A stretch of 64,000 nt of DNA, taken from contig NC_079487.1 in the NCBI RefSeq assembly GCF_020520425.1, forward strand, positions 129,168,385 to 129,232,384. The letters are read 5' to 3'. A program made the translations under genes and the position numbers. Below, piece by piece: positions 1-10,639 of the stretch (position 1 is the stretch's first letter; each line of letters opens with the position of its first letter). Under the pieces are notes generated by a model. It had not been told where the DNA came from. It was given only the letters and a program-made list of their open reading frames with translations, and ran no database searches. This stretch comes from Spinacia oleracea. Its lineage: Eukaryota > Streptophyta > Magnoliopsida > Caryophyllales > Amaranthaceae.

Positions 1-250
1 CTAAGGACAAAATATCTTATTAGTTTCGTCTTATTGTATATTTTTTGAATACCAATTTTTTAAAAAAAATTTTACTTATCAATAATCAAAAATATTAATT
101 GTTCAAGTTATTACAAACGTGAAAAATAAGGTGTTACCGATAAAAATAAATACTTCCTCCGACAATGAAGTACTTCCTCCCCTAGAAAAGGTCTCCAAAT
201 CATCCTTCAATTCCATGTCTTAGAAAGTAAACTCAGACGACTTAATTCGG
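1..250. other. AT-rich spacer, no gene
   Basis: No coding region, RNA gene or clear element end is seen. Two TACTTCCTCC motifs near 150-180 look like isolated Stowaway-type termini without partners. Confidence 0.5.
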
Positions 251-251
251 T

Positions 252-958
252 CACAAATTATTATTTAAAGACGTTGTACAACTAGGCCTGGTTATCGGAT
301 GGGGCGGGTCAGGGTCGGTGCGGGTTAAAAGAGGGTCGGGTATTGAAATGGTCATTTTTAGAGGGTCGATAATGGGCGGGTCAATAGCGGGTCATTATTG
401 GGCGGGTCAATAAACGAGCAATGAAAAATGAAAAACAAAAGAGCCATGTGCAAGTACAAGTAAATACGAAGCTATGCATGTAATTTTTTGTATCATTACT
501 ATTTTTATTTTCAAAATAATTGTAGTATAAGTTTGACCCTATAATGACCATGTCCAATAAAGGCCCTGTCCAATAAGAGCCCTGCCCAATAAAAGCCCTA
601 TTAACTTGACCCTAACCCTATATCCATTGGACTACCCTGTCCAATAACCAGGTCTATGTACAACAAATATTGTACACGTAAGTAAAAAAAATTAACTCAA
701 AATGCTTAAAAGTTATTCCCAATATAATGTAACAATTATCTATTTTTTAGTGATAAGTTTTTTCATGTTAATAAAAGTTATTCTTTCAAAATCACTAATT
801 ATATTTGAAATTATTCATTTAAGTATTTAACCTTTAAAATCATAATACTTCGTATAAAAGTTTAAAAAAACATAATGAGTAAAAGTTAAAAAAAAAATAG
901 TTGGGTAAAAATTCTCTCTGTGTACAATAAATTTATTGTACATGTGTAAGATCTTTTA
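252..958 (+). mobile_element. Mutator-type MITE, copy A, split by a hAT-like element
   Basis: This is one of four copies of a roughly 320-bp family that begins CACAAATT, carries a palindrome of the type ACAATAAATTTATTGT near each end, and ends near AAGACCTTTT. The left tip lies at 252-282 and the rest at about 665-958, because a hAT-like element inserted into the left palindrome. No target duplication was found for this copy, which is the most diverged of the four. The interior carries the same conserved words (AACTCAAAATGCTTAAAAG, TAGTGATAA) as the other copies. Confidence 0.7.
283..656. mobile_element. Non-autonomous hAT-like element made of GGGTC arrays
   Basis: The element starts TAGGCCTGGTTATCGG and ends with the near-perfect inverse CCAATAACCAGGTCTA. 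It is flanked on both sides by the same 8 bp, TGTACAAC (275-282 and 657-664). An 8-bp duplication with TAG-type inverted ends is the hAT signature. The interior is two arms of a degenerate GGGTC/GGGCGGGTCAATA minisatellite in opposite orientation, so the element could fold back on itself. It has no transposase. It sits inside the palindrome of a Mutator-type MITE and is therefore younger than that MITE. Confidence 0.85.
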
Positions 959-1103
959 TACATAGTAATTTATGACCAAATTTCCACGTATAATTAAGAG
1001 ATAAATAAACACTAGAATAATAATAATAAAATAAAAAAAACGTGTCTATTATCGTATTTTTTTCTCAAATAAAAAGGGATACTATTTTATTCAAAATTTA
1101 ATC

Positions 1104-1355
1104 TTAAACAACATCTAGTCGAATACAATCACCGCCAACTTCTGACCTGAATCTACAATAATAAGGCTCACAACATTTTACGAAGAAGTTACATAATCCG
1201 CCAAGGTCTACGCATTGTAATCCGACATCGTTAACTAGAAAGAATTTGTTTGGGGTAGGGACAATGTTGCGACCAGCCATGGTCGATGGAGGTTTTGTAA
1301 CAACTAATAAAAGTGCTACTAATATTATAAAACTAACCAAGTTCTTCATCTCCAT
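1104..1355 (-). CDS. Secreted six-cysteine knottin-type peptide precursor
   Basis: An 83-residue precursor in one exon. Residues 1 to about 27 are a signal peptide (charged start, then the hydrophobic run FIILVALLLVV, ending near MAG). The C-terminal domain has six cysteines spaced C-x6-C-x5-CC-x4-C-x9-C. This is the inhibitor-cystine-knot framework of plant antimicrobial knottins such as those of Mirabilis and Phytolacca, with a shorter second loop. A secreted, disulfide-knotted defence peptide is inferred; target and activity cannot be read from sequence. The ATG at 1355 is followed by another Met two codons later, so either may be used. The gene stands alone between transposons. It could also be a signalling or non-defence cysteine-rich peptide. 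Confidence 0.75.
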   Translation of the reverse strand: MEMKNLVSFIILVALLLVVTKPPSTMAGRNIVPTPNKFFLVNDVGLQCVDLGGLCNFFVKCCEPYYCRFRSEVGGDCIRLDVV

Positions 1356-1374
1356 TATTTCACTTGGTCTATCA

Positions 1375-1383
1375 CTATATAAA
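1375..1383 (-). promoter_or_regulatory. TATA-like box of the knottin gene
   Basis: CTTTATATAG on the minus strand lies only about 20 bp before the first ATG. If it is used, the leader would be nearly absent or the next in-frame Met would be the start. Confidence 0.35.
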
Positions 1384-1476
1384 GCTTGCTAATTTTTTAA
1401 TTGATTCCTTTATTATTTGAGACTTGGTATGTGTGTACATCTGATAATAAAAGTAGAGGTTCCTTATATATATATA

Positions 1477-1732
1477 CTACCTCCGTTTCTTAATGTTCTT
1501 TACGCTTTGGAATATGCGTCCAAAGTGTGAAAACTTTGACCGTGAATTCTCACTGTTATATACATCAAAATGTTATCATGTAAGATCTTGTTAGATTGAT
1601 CTCATTATGTATTTTCAAAATATCAAGTTTTTATAATTTTTTCACATACGGAAATGGATATATAAGTCGTTAAATATTGCATTGGAGTCCGTGCAAATAG
1701 TAAGCGTAAAGAACATTAAGGAACGGAGGTAG
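1477..1732. mobile_element. Stowaway MITE (family S1)
   Basis: Inverted ends CTACCTCCGTTTCTTAA and TTAAGGAACGGAGGTAG, with TA on both sides, give a 256-bp Tc1/mariner-type MITE. The interior shares GCACGGACTCCAATGCAATA-type sequence with the copy at 29479-29733, in opposite orientation. There is no coding capacity. Confidence 0.9.
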
Positions 1733-1774
1733 TATATGAAAAGGTATAAGAAATCCATATAGATTGTTATATTG

Positions 1775-2010
1775 TTCATCTCTTTGTTTTTTCTTTTTCC
1801 TAATTTGGATAAATATCATTAGTTTTTGTTTATTTCTTTCCTAATTTGGATAAATATCATATGTATTGTTCACTTGTTCATCTTTTTGTTTGATTTAATT
1901 CCTAGTTAGGATAAATATGGTATGTTTTTGTTTATCTCTTTCCTAATTTGGATAGATTATCATACAAGTTTATGTTTTATTTTGTTGATCTCTCTCCTAG
2001 TTTGTTTTTC
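1775..2010. repeat. Imperfect tandem repeat
   Basis: The motif CCTAATTTGGATAAATAT recurs about four times (near 1799, 1839, 1901 and 1942) with TTTGTTTAT-type spacers, giving irregular 40-60-bp units. Nothing else is seen between 1733 and 2130. Confidence 0.65.
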
Positions 2011-2130
2011 ATGGTATCCAGTGTCTGATTTCTTTCTTTTCTCCATCCCAATCAATAAATAAATAAAGTATCTTTCAAAGTTACAACTCATCCAAAAAAA
2101 CTAATTTTGATACACTGCATTTTTTATTTT

Positions 2131-2652
2131 AGGATAAATAACTTTTTACCACCGATTAAAAATCGAAAAATTATTTTTTACCACCTAAAAAACTAAAATT
2201 TGTATTTTACCACCTAAAAAAAATTCAAAACTTGTTTTTCACCATCTGAAAAATGAAAAAATAGATGAAAATGTTATGTGGGGCCAAAATAACGGTAATA
2301 TTTCTGATATTTTCCCTCTTCCACGATTTCATGTATTTAACGTTTTCTCTTCCTCCGCTTCCTTATCTTCCATGAATTCACATTTTCACCGCCATTAATT
2401 TACAAAACCGACAAAATTTAATGGAAGTAAAGAGACATGGGTGAAAGAGTTGAAAAAAATTACACAAGGAGTGTAAAAAATTGGAGGGAAATTGAACTAG
2501 GTATCACACATAAACGTTTCATCTATTTATTCGTTTTTATGTGGTAAAAAACAAATTTTAATTTTTTTTCGGTGGTAAAATACAAATTTTAGTTTTTTAA
2601 TTGGTAAAAAACAAATTTTTTATTTTTGTAGGTGGTAAAACTGTTTTGTCCT
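2131..2652. mobile_element. Foldback-type MITE with GGTGGTAAAA subrepeats
   Basis: Both arms are long and inverted. The left arm runs AGGATAAATAACTTTTTACC and then repeats TTTTACCACC units. The right arm has GGTGGTAAAA units and ends in the inverse CTGTTTTGTCCT. The repeated blocks in each arm (for example ACTAAAATTTGTATTTTACC) pair over about 110 bp. The central 250 bp are unique and non-coding. The ends resemble foldback or Mutator-like MITEs; no convincing target duplication was found. Confidence 0.7.
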
Positions 2653-3440
2653 TGATTTTAACACATCTATATAAGTAAAATGATCTCTTATATAACGGGT
2701 GTGCCAAAATCACTTTAACACAGATGACACCGACCCATCTCTTTTAGAGTTATCGCGGTCCAAGACTAATAACTTTTTCATTATGTCCAGAAAGTAGACC
2801 CGGTCAATTGGCAAGATACCCCTGCCGGATTTCGCCTGGGCTGTAACAATTTTTATAATCTCTATTATATAAGCCAACAGCTGAGGTTATTTTGGTAAAT
2901 TAACTTTTCGTGTCCCTCTTCAAAATGACAATAATACCCCCAGATGCACACCAATTCAGCTATCATTCTCTTCTTTCGTCAGTTACCCAGATGCACGAAC
3001 TTCATCTGCCGCTTCACTCTCACTTGCTTTCTCTCTCCCCCCTTCACTCGAAAATTTCAAATCTTCAATTCTCGGATCAGTTAATTCATAACATTCAATT
3101 GTTTTCCATCAATTTTGTGGTTTTTTTGGATTTGATTCTGTTTTTGCGATCCCGATTTGACAATCTAAGGATTTTAATTGCTATTTAGTTTTCGTTTTTA
3201 GGGTTTAGGGTTTGCCATCCCGATTTGATTCTGTTTTTGCGATCCCGATTACGAGGTTTTGATTTTGATTAGGTTTTAGAAATCTTATTTGGATTCCTAA
3301 TAGGTTTTATAAATCTGATTTTTATTCCTAATAGGTTTTTGAAATATGATTTGGGGTCCTTATAAGTTTTGCTTTTGTCCGTTTTCTAATGCATTAGCTT
3401 CAAATCAAACAATCGGAAGGTGAGTTTGGGTTTTCCGGAG

Positions 3441-3540
3441 ATGTGTTCTACGGTGGAGGTGGTGCAGGGACCGGCGGAGGGAGGGCGGGGATGGCGAGTT
3501 TCCGACAACAACAACAACAATAACAGCAGCAACAATCGCG
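3441..3540 (+). other. Possible captured exon inside the Helitron
   Basis: A GC-richer block starts with ATG, reads MCSTVEVVQGPAEGG and then an Asn/Ser-rich run, and stops at a good donor site (G then GTGAGT). It differs in base composition from the AT-rich flanks and looks like a first exon picked up by the Helitron. The source gene was not recognised. Confidence 0.35.
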
Positions 3541-4108
3541 GTGAGTTTCTTTTGATTTAATTTTACCAATTTGTTTTTACTAATTTAATGTTACCAATCA
3601 TCCATAAATTAAATTATTGCATCTTCTATTAATTCACCATCATATAGATATCTCACTTTCTCAATGTTCTTCCTTTATTAGACAGAGAGGATTTTTCGGG
3701 ATTTATACAGATTTATGTGTCAAAAAGTCAAAAACCACCAAAAAAAAAGAGGGGACCTGGTATGATTTCTATTCTATAAACAAACAAGCAGTGAGAATTG
3801 TTGTGAATGTGTTTGGTATCTATTTGCTTATCAGATTAATCAATTTACTTATCCTCCTTGGTAAACCACCGCGTATGGCTGCCGCTTTGGTGGGGCGCTC
3901 ATTTAGAATTGTGGTTAATAGTTGTTTCGCAACACCATTGTGGGTATCCCTTACTGTCATCATGCATGTTTTTTTTGTTTCAGGTTGGTGATGATTTGAG
4001 ATCATTGCTCATTCAATTTTGTGTTTTATCTGTGCCTTATCAAGATTTTGGCAAATCGCCAGTCAGTTGCTGATACGTATACCGTCTACAGACAAACATA
4101 AGTGATCG

Positions 4109-4157
4109 TTTAAGATGATCATTTATTAATGGAGGTTCAGTAAATGATCATCTTAAA
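4109..4157. repeat. Perfect 17-bp hairpin in the Helitron
   Basis: TTTAAGATGATCATTTA at 4109-4125 pairs exactly with its inverse at 4141-4157 across a 15-nt loop. Confidence 0.75.
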
Positions 4158-4972
4158 GGGTATAAGGTGATCACATAAGTGTAAATGAAGTTCTCTCTTG
4201 CATGAAATGTGATTTGGTTTTTTTTTTCTGAATTCCGTTGAATTAACTGATAACTTAGCTCAGTGCCTGTTACTGCTTTTCAGGGTTATAGCTTTGTGGA
4301 AAATCCCTTCAAAATTATTACTCATTATCAGGTAATTTATCAGGTTTTTGATTAGTAGGATATTCTTTGAAGTTATGGAGTTACCCATTGTGGCATTGCT
4401 GTTTTATTGTTCTGAAATAAATACATCTGAAATAATGCTCTTCAATGTCTTTGAATTTTTAGCTTTTGGTTTACCGAGAGTTAATGACATTTTGTGCCCC
4501 TGGCTTTTCTTTGCATCTATTTGGGTTTGATTCTGATTTGGTTTTCTTCTGAAAATTTCAATGTTTTCCTTTGAAAAAATTGATTATCATGTTTAATTTT
4601 CAATTCGATATTTCTGGTGATGAAGTAAGAACATGATATTACTAGGATATCTGCCTCTAAAGCCCCTCTTTTTGGGTCGTTTTTCCGGTTTCGCATAGTT
4701 TCATCTCTTTAAATTATATTGTTCTTCTGTTACACTTTCATTTGATTCTTTGCATTGGTCTCTGATGCATGATTGTAGATCAGCTGGTAATATATCAGCT
4801 GGTAAGATATCAGTAGCTCATTCTTCTAAATCTTTGGCATTTGGGTCGTTTTTCTATAAATCAGCCACCTTCAAATTCAGAGTGACTATTTATATATTTT
4901 TTTTAATAAGGAGTACTAATTGATCCTATCTTCATCATCAGAGAAGTCCCCATGATATTTGGTCTTAAGTAA

Positions 4973-5086
4973 TTAAGCTTCAGGACCACCATCAAATCCA
5001 TATTCCACATCAATCCATCGCTCCTCCCTAGACACCTCTCCAATGGCTTCATACAAATTCTTAACATTCTGGGTAATTGCGAACAT
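4973..5086 (-). other. Short gene-like frame in the Helitron (37 aa)
   Basis: The frame runs MFAITQNVKNLYEAIGEV, then an acidic stretch (EERWIDVEYGFDGG) and a stop. Its composition is protein-like and a CT-rich leader follows the opposite side, so it may be a captured host fragment. The family was not recognised and the frame could be chance. Confidence 0.25.
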
Positions 5087-6353
5087 TATTGAAATTTTGA
5101 TGGGGTTTGGTTAAAATTAAAAACCCAGGAAAAATTTACCAAATTCATTGGTTATTTAACTGAGGAATGGGGTTGTGAGATTTATTTGGGAATCTAGGTG
5201 AGTGAGATTTGGTTGATATTGAAGGATGAAAAAGAGAAAAGAGGGGAAAATGAATTAGGGTGTGAATTAGGGAAGAAGAAATCATGTTGAGAAGCCACGT
5301 TAGAGAAAAAGAGAAAGGGTTGACTGATGATGATACTTCTACTCTACGCATCCACCAGAAGGGGAGCAAATTATGGAAACGTTATTCTTTACTTTTATTA
5401 ATTTGATTTCTTTTACAATTTAATCAAATTATAACTACATTTTCCATATTAGGCATTCCTAATTGTTTCAATGTATTAATTCTTTTTTTTTTCCACAAGG
5501 AAGGGAACTCATGACTCATGAGGGCAATTGTGAGTGAGGACAATATTTCCTTGAATTACAGTTAATGAACAAATTAATTCCATTTTACAATAAATCATAT
5601 TCATAAATAAATGTCATGGAATTGATTTGAAGTATTATCCAGTTCTCCTTCTCCTATTTCACCATCGAGTCAATCATAATCTTCAATTTGGGAAATTTCA
5701 GTGCTTCACGATTTGATGGCAGATGACTTGCGGTATAAATTTCAGTAATTTTATGTTTTTATTGTTAATTAGTGTATATTTGTTTAGTTGTATCTACCTG
5801 AATTTGAGATTTTGCGAAGCTGGGATTAGTGGTTAATAGTTTAATTGCATTTTTCTTAAGGTAGAACGATAGACATTGGAGACGTTGGAGTTTGATACTT
5901 TAATTGCTAATGGTGTTCATCAAATTGGGCTTTAGAGTTGAACATTGAAGTACATTAAGGAGGAAATTTGATTGTCACACATTTGTTTATTTGTATTATG
6001 TGATATTATTTACAAATTAAAATTTAATTTAAATTGTCGCACATTTGTTTATTTGTTGTATGCTTCAAACTTATCGGAATGTGATAGTAACGCAGAATAT
6101 AATAGTATTTGTATTGTGGCAAAGTTTGTATCGTGGAAAATTTGTTTGCATTAGGGTTCTCATTTTATGGATTAGAACAGGGTCTCCGATAAGAGTGTAA
6201 TGTACAAGAATGTAATTATCTTACAATCAAGTAATTTTGCTACTATTGACTATTGATTTTATTATATTTAATTACAAAATCAATGCTAAAGACGATTGAC
6301 TTTATATTATATTCTATCATAATCTCGCACGCATCGCGTGCATATAAGACTAG

Positions 6354-6811
6354 TTCCAATATGTCAGATCGGTCCGTGTCGAAAAGCGGGCCAAAATTCT
6401 CTTCAGGCTAAAAATAGCGGCTTTTCATACCATTTTCTGAACCAGAGGGCTGAAAATATGTGGAGAACAGTTCTGGTATGGACTATGGAGTAATTTCTGT
6501 AAAACAACAACAGAAATGTAGCCTGAGAAGCATCAATTAATGCAACTTGATCCAGAATGGTAGTGAAAAACTTGAATTAGGAAAAAGAACATCTTTTGTC
6601 ACTAAAATAAACAATCTTAACCCCTTACTACTCCATTACATGATCACACTTTTTAACAGACTTTTGCAAAGATCTAAAACTCAATAACCATTCATATAAC
6701 ATCGCAAATTCCTGGCACTCGCGAGTGTAGCTACTATACAGCAGCCCCTCCCTAAGAAAAAATTGAATCAACTGATCGAATAATTCCGAGTTACATATAT
6801 AGGAGCACAGG
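6354..6811. other. 3' flank of the SEO gene
   Basis: No separate gene is seen. The stretch next to the stop codon is probably the 3' UTR of the minus-strand SEO gene; the remainder is spacer beside the Helitron. Confidence 0.5.
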
Positions 6812-9800
6812 CTAATCAGTGCAGCATCGGTACATGAAGTACTTCTCCATCGGTCTTCCACATTCAGCACACACCACTTTCTCAGGAATTCCACCTTCAA
6901 TCCCAGGAAGTATAAGCCTATTACAGTGATGTGGTGTATGAAGCTGCTGCAAGTGTTCCTTTAAAGCAGGCACAAACCCTTTAATCCTTGCACTTTCCTC
7001 CCACTCTTGATATGTTAGCACACACTCTAATATTGTGTCACCTTTAGCTCTAGCCATCTCATTTGATCCGAACCACATTGTAGCCCACCCTTGATCACTT
7101 CCATCAAAGCTAAGCACTGTCATTACTTCTTGCATTATCAGGTCGTTTTCCACGTTCTTCCCGTGTTGCATTTTTGAGTACAGCATGCACTCTAGCCTAG
7201 TCCAGAAGTACCACATTGAGGTCAACTCTGGCAAGAAATGACTAAGTCCATCTTTGCTTATGGTTGCTGTGATTTTTCTGACACGCTCTTTTGCATTGCT
7301 TTTTCCTACATATACTAGCTCTAGATCGATTCCTGCAGCTGCTGCTACTTCTTTTGCTGTTTCAGTGAATCTCTTTATCCAATCCATGTCTTCCCCTCCA
7401 TACACACATATGTATTTTCCTTGTGGAATCTGAGAAACAAAAAGCACATTGATGAAAACTGTTAGAAAAAACAGTAAAAGTTGATTATGAAAAAGTCTCA
7501 AATCTGTTGTCATTTTTCTGACATAACTCTGAAAGTAAAGAAACTGAAAACTGTTGGAAAAAACAGTAAAATTTGACAGCAAAATGGAAGGGGAAATACC
7601 CAATCTAGGATTCGAGTATCAATGGCATCCACAAAAAGCTCAAGACTCCAAGTCTCATCTCTCCAAAGAGCTTCTTCCTTCATAGTAGTAAAAGGGAAGG
7701 CCATATTTCCCCAAATCAAGAACATGTAAAGGGCATTTGGGCATGCCAATTTCCCTTGAGGGTCAAGCGAGACAAGGATCATCCGTTTAGCAAACTTCCA
7801 TACCTCCTTAATATACCTTACAGCAGCTGGCTCCAATATTTTAGGGTGGTGCAGAGTATACCATGACATCATGGACTGAAGCTGCTCGAACTTAACCTGA
7901 TGTGCATCAGTCCAAGGGACGGTGTTGTCTATCATAGGAATCCACACAATTTCGTACTGCAACTCTTGCCTCATCCTTGATTCTCTGTAAATATGGTCTA
8001 TAATCATCAACTCTTCTTGGGAGACATCAAGGTCTGAAATTAGTAACAGTACTGTTTTCCTCCTGAGGGCTTCAACATGAACCTGTTTTCACTCAACTTG
8101 TTAAGAATATATTCTACTTTTATATTGTTGAAGGTGAAAAATGAATCAAAATTGAATATGATGATATGGTGTAAGAATTAATTAACCCTTGTTTTGGTGG
8201 AGTTTTCGACAAGAGGCAGCATATCATCCTTCATGTATATCAAATGCCTTAAGATCCTCGAGTTTTCAGCTTGGGGTAAATCGAAGACACGTACAAGATT
8301 GTTGTATGCCTCTACGTGTTTCTTATCATCTGCATTTCACATGAATTTCTATGACATTCAACTCTGAAGAAATCAAAAATACTATTACAAGCACATATTC
8401 AGAAGAAGACTGACCAATATGCTGATAGCAAAGAGCAAGTTGTTGCATAAGGTGATCATGGATGTTCCTTTCCTTATGAGCCAGGCTTGATAGCTCCCAT
8501 GCTTCTGTGGTTGATGTAACATACCTAGAAAAAATAAATAGATAAAGGCCCAATTAAAGCTCTGTTATGTTCAACTTATTTCAAACAAAATAAGTTCAGA
8601 TAAGTTCAGCAAAAATAAGTTTTTTTTTTAGACATTTTCACACACAAATAAGTTTATTTCAGACAAAATAAGTTTTTTCAGATAAAATAAGTTCAGTTAA
8701 GTCAAAATAAGTCTAATAGAACGGAGCCTAAAGTGAGCTAATTAACACAAAGAAGGTAAGTAAATAGTAATGATGTTTCATAAACATAAGACTAAACAAG
8801 AATGGCTCACTCATAGCTCATGCCAATAAGGCTTGCAATCTGTGTAGCACAAGCAACAACACTCCTAATAGTCCAGTAAGCAGCAGTTGGAATATGTGTC
8901 ATAGCAACAGATAAAGGCGGTTGTTCAGGCGAGATATACTGATGAGGCAGATGCCTGAACTCCATAATCCTCTTGGTCACATCCAACATTGCACCAATGA
9001 GAACATTCAGAGCTTCAAACCGGGATTTCAGTGCATCAGAGTGCTCCATTAAGTCAGGTAGTTGCTTAAGTACAGCCACAGACTTGGCTAAAGGGTGAGT
9101 GGTGAATAGTTGAACCACAAGTCCAAACTCTCCATAGGATATTGCTAGTGCTGCGAGGGATATGGCTACCTTTGCATCCCATGAATAGTTTGAGAGTAAA
9201 TTAAGGAGTGACATTGTTGTTGCGTGTGCATCTCCTCCTCCAGAGCATTTACATGTTATCTGCCAATCCCATTATACACAACATATTTCATTAAGTACAA
9301 CCTGTTCATCTAGAATAACTAGGTTTGGTCCTTATGGCTTAGGTCATGAGCATGGTTATTAAAATCGCGATTCAGTAAGATTCTACACTATACTATACTA
9401 CCCTTCTTCTCGACTAGCGAAAACCTCGTAAATTTGAATCATACTAGAAGACAATTATTAATAGATAAATAGTGTTAAATTTTGCTTATTTAGCTATTAA
9501 ACACTTAAACAGCTATACATTTCATTTCAGTTATTAAGTTTTTCACCTGTAACATAAGTATTTTAAATGAAATTTGAGAATAAATTCTTATTTATAGTTG
9601 TTCGTAAAATCTTACCGTTCTATGATTTAATTTTACGATTGAGTTCTAAGAGTTCTTTCCGATTCAAAGTAGAATCTCGATTTTGATAACCTTGGTCATG
9701 AACCCCTCTCGGCCATGATTGCTAAGAGGGCATGCAGAGGGGCCTATTTTTTTTTTATAAAAGCATCCAACAGTACGTACCTCACAAGAGACTTTTTGAA

Positions 9801-10180
9801 TGATAAAAGCTAAAGCTTCAAGCATCCCATATGTATCCATGTGAGCTCCACTGTTATGATCGTCTAAGGAATCGATATGTGCACCCTACAATATGAAGTT
9901 ATTCCTTAATACACACACAATAAAAAAAGAAAAACCAGAATACTTACATTAAAAATGGAACAAAGAAAGAATGCAACATATATACTTGAATGCTTGGGGC
10001 AGCGCGCTTAAAGACATCCTCAATGATGTCAAGTATTGGCCTGACATCAACATCACGGCCATCAGGAGCATGAGTTCCTTGTATTTGCTTCAGCATTGTA
10101 CTGTCATCCGATGCAGCAAACATCCGACGGTCACCCCTCGCCATCTGCCTATGTGATGGTGGTGCACCATTATTAGCCAT
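6812..10180 (-). CDS. SEO: Sieve element occlusion (SEO/forisome-type phloem) protein
   Basis: Seven exons join in frame: 10180-9986, 9885-9781, 9259-8811, 8524-8415, 8329-8187, 8082-7600 and 7429-6812, giving 700 residues, the usual SEO length. The N-terminus has the SEO_N pattern ([18 protein letters not shown], then [17 protein letters not shown]). A thioredoxin-like middle follows ([18 protein letters not shown], later [18 protein letters not shown]), and the C-terminus ends with the conserved Cys cluster [17 protein letters not shown]. Such proteins form the P-protein filaments of sieve elements that help seal wounded phloem. The start at 10180 is fixed by the family N-terminus and by a TATA box 65 bp upstream. 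Intron 3 carries a Harbinger-like MITE. Every splice site is GT-AG, and no defect is seen. Confidence 0.93.
8558..8728. mobile_element. Tourist/Harbinger-like MITE in SEO intron 3
   Basis: Ends GCTCTGTTATGTTCAACTTA and the inverse of GGCTCCGTTCTATTAGACTTA are flanked by TAA. The interior is rich in AAATAAGTTCAG words, as in the copy at 16391-16614. Confidence 0.65.
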
Positions 10181-10244
10181 TTTTCACTTCCCTACAATAA
10201 TATTTACTGATATATATTACTAAAACAAGTGCTTCACTGTTCTA

Positions 10245-10252
10245 CTATATAT
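10245..10252 (-). promoter_or_regulatory. TATA box of the SEO gene
   Basis: CATATATAG on the minus strand lies about 65 bp upstream of the ATG. The hexamer microsatellite abuts it directly on its upstream side. Confidence 0.55.
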
Positions 10253-10298
10253 GCGAATGCGAATGCGAATGCGAATGCGAATGCGAATGCGAATGCGA
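10251..10298. repeat. (ATGCGA)8 microsatellite
   Basis: Eight perfect copies of ATGCGA. It touches the TATA box of the SEO gene, so length changes would alter promoter spacing. Confidence 0.95.
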
Positions 10299-10639
10299 TG
10301 TACCCTCCATAATCCAGTTAGCTGAACATTATATAGTGATCAAAATGTGTAACATAATTACTAAAAAAATAAATATATAATAAAGTCGATCTTGAAAATC
10401 TTAGAATCAAGTTCCTTACTTGCGTAGAACCTAAAGCTAGCCATGCGGTGCTGTTATGTTATGTAGCTTTGGTGGTCCCTAACACGACTTTACAGCATCC
10501 TTAATTCCTTCTTATAGTGTTCATCATCATCATTAAGCTATAAGATCTTTGCTTAACTACATAATTAGCTGCTTTTCAGTATTTAATCCATGTAAGAATT
10601 GTAATTAGGACAAATTGACACCACCGGTCTCAATTATAA
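10299..10639. other. SEO upstream region, no gene
   Basis: AT-rich sequence that should hold the distal SEO promoter. No other element was identified. Confidence 0.4.

Larger units (their letters stand above)
2859..6353 (+). mobile_element. Non-autonomous Helitron, both ends intact
   Basis: The 5' end reads TCTCTATTATATAAG, the classical plant Helitron start. The 3' end has a GC-rich hairpin GCACGC-ATC-GCGTGC (6327-6341), then ATATAAGA and CTAG at 6350-6353. The element sits between a host A (2858) and a host T (6354), with no target duplication, as rolling-circle insertion requires. It is 3,495 bp long and shows no Rep/helicase gene, so it would need a helper. The interior holds gene-like pieces with splice signals (about 3441-3540, 4284-4331 and minus-strand 4973-5086), which may be captured host exons. 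Most open frames inside look random. Confidence 0.88.

Noticed and set aside
2910-3188. 92-codon frame at the left of the Helitron
   Set aside because: Low-complexity Ser/Leu/His composition from CT-rich DNA, no domain, no splice context.
3617-4073. Overlapping frames in both strands of the Helitron
   Set aside because: Mutually overlapping shadows; none has a recognisable motif.
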